Origin: Arcuatula senhousia
Taxonomy: Eukaryota; Mollusca; Bivalvia; Mytilida; Mytilidae
Direction of reading: 5' to 3'
DNA: 64,000 nt
NCBI GenBank assembly: GCA_963971305.1
Contig: OZ020306.1
Coordinates: 68,607,022-68,671,021, forward strand
This document shows positions 46,501-64,000 of this stretch, one piece after another. The position numbers and the translations under genes are program-made. The notes under the pieces were generated by a model. It saw nothing but the letters and a program-made list of their open reading frames with translations. It was not told where the DNA came from and did not search any database. The stretch's first letter is position 1. Every line of letters starts with the position of its first letter.

Positions 46501-48453
46501 AACAAAAAATGCTACACATTTTAAATCTCTAAGATTTGCAACTGACTTCATAATGTACGGACGCATGAAAAACGCCAACACTAATTTAGTTATGCATTTT
46601 AACTTTCAAATAGTCTTATAGATAAATCGAAAACAAAAACAAACAAACAAACAAACAAACAAACAGATAAAAAATAAACAAGCAAATGAATTGTTCATTC
46701 CGTATTTACCCAATCTATATCGTTAGCTGTGACGGCTTCAATCAGCTCTCTCCATGTTGGCCAAACACGTAGATGTAGCGTAGCTCCAGGGACAATATCA
46801 CAGCTCCTTATATCATTATGATCCATAAGCTCACCTACAAATCAGGGGAAATGTTTAAATAAAAATGGGGCTCCCGCAGGGTACCCCCCTCAGGTCGCAA
46901 GGTCGCTTTTAGAATGGGCCTGAGGTCGCAAGGTCGCTTTTAAAAGGCATATTTTGGCGGAGGTCGCAGGTCGTTTTTTTGGCATCTATAGGTCGATTTT
47001 ATGAAGTGTAGGTCGGAAGTCGCCCTTAAAAAGCTCTCAGGTCGCAGGTCGTTTTTAACCCTGCGGGAGCCACAAAAATACAAAAACTGCATCGGTGACA
47101 ATATAAAAAACTTCTTAGACTACTGTGATACGTAGAAATATCTCTCCTAAAAAACAAGTGCCATTAGTTCTTTCACATGTCATGATTGGAGCTACAAATA
47201 CCATAGTTCCAAGTTGACATTTCTTAGTTCCAAGTTGACATTTCTCAGTTCCAAGTTGACATTTCTCACTTCCAACTTGACATTTCTCACTTCCAACTTG
47301 ACATTTCTCACTTCCACCTTGACATTTGTCACTTCTCACTTTCATAAATAAAAAATCGGCCGAGGTGATGTGGTTTTACGAACTTTTCGGGGGCATATTG
47401 ATCACCGTGATGGCAGTCATTTTGGATTGCTCATAAGGAAATTGCCGTATCAGAGGGATACCACCGACCATGCACAGCTTGCTGGGAATATATATACAAG
47501 AGTTTGATATCTCAAGCCCTTACTGCATCTAGAAAACTACAGTCGAATAGAATACGTATGACGGAGTTAAAACAAGATTTTATGATTAAACTAAAAGTAT
47601 CAAATGTACAAAGGAGCTGTCCATGCATATTCTGAAGGTTTCAGTTAGGAACTGTATGTAACGCTACTCAAATGTATGTTCCAAATCAAAGAAAACCTCA
47701 TAAAGTCATGAAGGTCGGACTTCATATATTAGTTCATAAATTGATATTTTGATTTCTTTGCTTTCTATTGACTGTGGACATGGTGGACTATAAACAAAAA
47801 ACTTGTAAACTACGTAAAAAAACAAACTACATGCACAATGTATATTGCTTCTACTGTCATTCATTTTAAAGGATATTCTGATTTCTGATTTCTTTTTTTT
47901 TTGCATTTTTGCATTGCGTACAATAGATCTTTTAAACAGATTAAGTCCAGTAAAGGCCACATTTGATCCTGTATAATTGGGTTGGACAAAGATCCTGACT
48001 AATGTTCATGAAAGTTTTAAAGTAGGATGGTAGAACTTATGTCAATATAGGGTTTTGCCTTGCATCATTTACTCTCTTTTTCAATGTAAAAACGGCCTAA
48101 ACGGAGACAAAAGAAATTAAATGGGGGGGGGGGGGGGGGGGTCAAGCATTTTGCATACTTAAGTCTTAATTCTTCATTTTTAAAAATAGGCATCAAATAT
48201 ATTTACCTTCATCTAAATAACTTATCCTCTGGAGGTGACATGGAATTCCAGTGGCAAACTCGACATATTTCTTTAGATCTGCTATTTTCATATCAACTGT
48301 GATATTGTTCAATGGGAAAACTTCGTCTGTAAAGAGTTTTATGCGCATATTGAAAGGGGCATTCGATTTATCCTTTTCCCCGAATCGAAGTTTATCACCG
48401 CCGTCACGGCGCTTACTTCTCGGGCGCATTTTTCCTGCACTGTTTGTCAACAT
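33844..48453 (-). CDS. ANKRD60-like protein: ubiquitin-like domain, ankyrin repeats, coiled tail
   Basis: Eight exons: 48453-48207, 46834-46710, 46292-46127, 45266-45168, 44914-44537, 44130-44079, 37447-37334 and 34096-33844. All junctions obey GT-AG and the phases match, giving exactly 1434 nt (477 residues plus stop). Residues about 35-125 form a ubiquitin-like fold (IKLFTDEVFPLNNITVDM, then ATGIPCHLQRISYLDEG, then DIVPGATLHLRVW). Ankyrin repeats follow: RAFVALFIASHRGHEKLVK, TPAGRTALHVASAQGQSK and DVDGNDALTIAAKYN. The order and the 'RAFVALFIASHRGH' block fit vertebrate ANKRD60 as I recall it. The C-terminal part is charged, probably coiled-coil, with three Y-x-x-W-L motifs not expected from that family. 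Its function is unknown. It shares a short upstream gap with NDUFV2. Confidence 0.8.
34403..34613. mobile_element. MITE-like TIR repeat in ANKRD60-like intron 7
   Basis: The left end TACTGGGCAAATTTGAATCC and the right end (reverse complement TTACAGGGCAAATTGGAATC) are similar. The interior is built of repeats of CAAATxGGAATCC in both orientations. Confidence 0.5.
34614..37333 (-). other. Remainder of ANKRD60-like intron 7
   Basis: AT-rich. No exon or clear element recognised. Confidence 0.4.
37334..37447 (-). CDS. ANKRD60-like exon 7
   Basis: Acceptor TTGTTACAG. Encodes QPSSYDEWLLKKKT and a KAKKEREKQEEEE coiled segment. Donor AGAG|GTATGT, phase 2. It holds the first Y-x-x-W-L motif. Confidence 0.78.
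37498..37570 (+). repeat. (GAAA)n microsatellite
   Basis: A near-pure GAAA tetranucleotide run, in intron 6 of the - strand gene, 50 bp upstream of exon 7 in its sense. On the sense strand it is (TTTC)n, so it lengthens the pyrimidine side before the acceptor. Confidence 0.9.
38720..39054. mobile_element. 335-bp insertion flanked by a 23-bp direct repeat
   Basis: The words at 38697-38719 and 39055-39077 are identical (AAATAAAAATAACAAC then AAAGTCC). The insert contains GCACGTTTCGTCTATTCAAG and ACTCATCAGAGGCGCTC, parts of which recur at about 30463-30510. The target duplication is longer than usual for LINE/SINE insertions. Confidence 0.75.
40360..40447 (+). repeat. Solo 3' UTR fragment of the Penelope-like family
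   Basis: It matches 1835-1923: TGTCCCGTTCTTGTTGGTG-like start and CCCCATTGGTACCTCTGCTT end. It is in intron 6 of the ANKRD60-like gene. Confidence 0.7.
40771..40898. mobile_element. 128-bp MITE, copy 1
   Basis: TIR AGGCGGATCCAG / CTGGATCCGCCT. GC-rich ends flank GGGGGCGAGCCCCCC. An inverted relative is at 42676-42834. Confidence 0.7.
41738..42005 (-). mobile_element. SINE-like element copy, (CACT)n-tailed family
   Basis: Read on -, it parallels 49290-49735: GCTGAATAGGG, GTGCACCACATAGG, ATGTTCATC, and AACACCAACTAACTCACTT as tail. It is nested inside the foldback element. Confidence 0.65.
42347..42376 (+). repeat. (TTCTG)n microsatellite
   Basis: Six units of a pentanucleotide in tandem. Confidence 0.9.
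42676..42834 (-). mobile_element. MITE, copy 2 (inverted relative of 40771-40898)
   Basis: It shares AATTTCTGAATCCCCC/GGGCCC segments with the first copy in reverse orientation. Ends AGGCAGATCCAG ... CTGGCAGACC are degraded. Confidence 0.6.
42909..43494 (+). mobile_element. Hairpin-ended element with tandem core, second member
   Basis: Starts TATGTCTCGCCTGCCGG; ends in the hairpin CTCGCCTTCCGCGAC / GTCGCAGGCGAGAC. Its core has about three units of roughly 180 bp containing AAGTTCACAGAGTCA and CACACGGCATGGTGACAG. Same ends as 23217-23943 but a different core unit. Confidence 0.68.
43495..44078 (-). other. End of ANKRD60-like intron 6
   Basis: No feature recognised. Confidence 0.4.
44079..44130 (-). 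CDS. ANKRD60-like exon 6
   Basis: A 52-bp micro-exon, ESLRLPVIREERAKPRS. Acceptor ATACTAG, donor CAGG|GTAAGT. The phase match (1 in, 2 out) supports it. Confidence 0.75.
44537..44914 (-). CDS. ANKRD60-like exon 5
   Basis: Acceptor GAATCCAG. Begins GSDLAARDVDGNDALTI (ankyrin), then a Lys/Arg-rich stretch and an acidic end (EEEYEVVGFDEEED). Donor GATG|GTTAGT. Confidence 0.8.
45168..45266 (-). CDS. ANKRD60-like exon 4
   Basis: Acceptor CTTTACAG. Encodes one ankyrin repeat, ASLTATTPAGRTALHVAS then GQSKIVDVLLES. Donor AGTG|GTATGA. Confidence 0.82.
46025..46119. repeat. Hairpin with 36-bp arms beside an exon 3 donor
   Basis: Arms 46025-46060 and 46084-46119 are reverse complements with one mismatch. 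The loop is 23 bp and partly self-pairing (ACCTCC / GGAGGA). It starts 8 bp inside intron 3 of the ANKRD60-like gene. Confidence 0.9.
46127..46292 (-). CDS. ANKRD60-like exon 3
   Basis: Acceptor GGTTGCAG. Encodes VFSLGVTMNT through the first ankyrin block ending LIDAG. The donor CTG|GTAGGC lies 8 bp from a 36-bp-arm hairpin in the intron. Confidence 0.8.
46710..46834 (-). CDS. ANKRD60-like exon 2
   Basis: Acceptor TTTGTAG. Encodes GELMDHNDIRSCDIVPGA through TANDIDW, the end of the ubiquitin-like domain. Donor TGG|GTAAAT, phase 0. Confidence 0.82.
46869..47071. mobile_element. 203-bp MITE with AGGTCG-rich interior
   Basis: TIR GGCTCCCGCAGGGT at 46869-46882, inverted at 47058-47071. The interior repeats CAGGTCGCAGGTCGTTTTT-like units. 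Intron 1 of the ANKRD60-like gene. Confidence 0.8.
47203..47340. repeat. 20-bp minisatellite
   Basis: About seven head-to-tail copies of TTCCAAGTTGACATTTCTCA with a few substitutions. Intron 1 of the ANKRD60-like gene. Confidence 0.9.
48124..48141 (+). repeat. Poly-G run
   Basis: About 18 consecutive G, 65 bp from the exon 1 donor of the ANKRD60-like gene (poly-C in its sense). Confidence 0.85.
48207..48453 (-). CDS. ANKRD60-like exon 1
   Basis: Start MLTNSAGKMRPRSKRR; a second Met nine codons on (MRPRSK) is an alternative start. Basic N-terminus, then the first half of the ubiquitin-like domain. Donor GAAG|GTAAAT, phase 1. Confidence 0.8.
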
Positions 48454-48725
48454 TTCGAAGTGATTAATTCATTTTCACTGGTGGCCGCCATATTGTTTAT
48501 CTGTGACCAAGGAGTTAGTCATTACGCATAAAATTTACATTTTACCTTTCTTCCTTCGGATATTTGGAATAAAATAAAAACTCTTAAATATGGTTTATAA
48601 AATGAAAAAGAAATTTAAAGAGCTTTTACTTAAAGTTATGATCTATTTTATATAATTTTCCGCGGGACGATATTTCAGTCTGACAACTTCCGGTTGGACG
48701 AACTTGAAATCAACTGGAAATAAAA
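48454..48725. promoter_or_regulatory. Bidirectional promoter between ANKRD60-like gene and NDUFV2
   Basis: Only 272 bp separate the two start codons. At 48686-48694 is ACTTCCGGT, the complement of an ETS/GABP site ACCGGAAGT, 31 bp before the NDUFV2 ATG; such sites are common in respiratory-chain gene promoters. At 48484-48494 the - strand reads AATATGGCGGC, a YY1-type site. No TATA box at a fitting place. Shared use is inferred from layout. Confidence 0.7.
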
Positions 48726-63968
<15,243 letters not shown>

Positions 63969-64000
63969 GTAAGGAACCAAAAGAATTTCTTTTTATATAA

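Noticed and set aside
47115..47345. Protein with KCQVGSE repeats
   Set aside because: It is a chance open frame through a 20-bp minisatellite in an intron.

Overview
This is a eukaryotic, intron-rich and transposon-rich window. It most likely comes from a bivalve mollusc and probably a mussel (Mytilidae). The reasons are three host genes with metazoan exon structure and GT-AG introns, a V-SINE-type tRNA SINE of the kind known from molluscs, hairpin-ended elements with tandem cores like those known from oysters and mussels, many TIR elements and Penelope-like reverse transcriptases. The assignment comes from pattern recognition, not from a database search. I see no prokaryotic operon, rRNA gene or true CRISPR array.

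Host genes. (1) An UNC-93-like membrane protein gene on + has its last two coding exons at 5972-6103 and 26738-26964. The 20.6-kb intron between them has been filled by mobile elements. (2) An ANKRD60-like gene on - (48453 down to 33844) has eight exons that join in frame into 477 codons. It encodes a ubiquitin-like domain, ankyrin repeats and a charged tail with three Y-x-x-W-L motifs. (3) NDUFV2, the 24-kDa [2Fe-2S] subunit of respiratory complex I, is on + from 48726 and runs off the right edge. Eight exons with 214 complete codons are visible. Genes 2 and 3 are head-to-head with 272 bp between their start codons, and this gap carries an ETS/GABP-type and a YY1-type motif.

Mobile elements, left to right. 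A degraded Penelope-like RT copy (about 418-1644) is followed by scattered copies of its 3' UTR. Next come a tRNA-derived SINE (5294), a 610-bp TIR element (7281-7890), and a 5.4-kb THAP/DDE plus YqaJ-nuclease DNA transposon (8598-13991). An intact 7.27-kb Ty3/gypsy LTR retrotransposon on - (14519-21790) has LTRs I read as identical over 612 bp. They are followed by a Helentron-like repeat (23217-23943), a second Penelope-like copy (24440-26600), a 160-bp near-perfect palindrome (27645-27804), a 2.3-kb dispersed repeat (28104-30375) and a V-SINE (32037-32322). The introns of genes 2 and 3 hold many further TIR, MITE, SINE and satellite insertions.

Most notable observations. A miniature LTR retrotransposon (TRIM, 48895-49879) in NDUFV2 intron 1 has 186-bp LTRs that each contain a tRNA-like pol III promoter, and a SINE-like element has inserted into one of them. 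In two unrelated host genes (NDUFV2 exon 7 and the UNC-93-like penultimate exon) the 3' end of an exon plus its splice donor has been multiplied into repeat arrays. The NDUFV2 array has 13 donor copies; the UNC-93-derived monomers are dispersed and were the landing site of the Ty3 element. NDUFV2 intron 2 holds a three-level nest of DNA elements.
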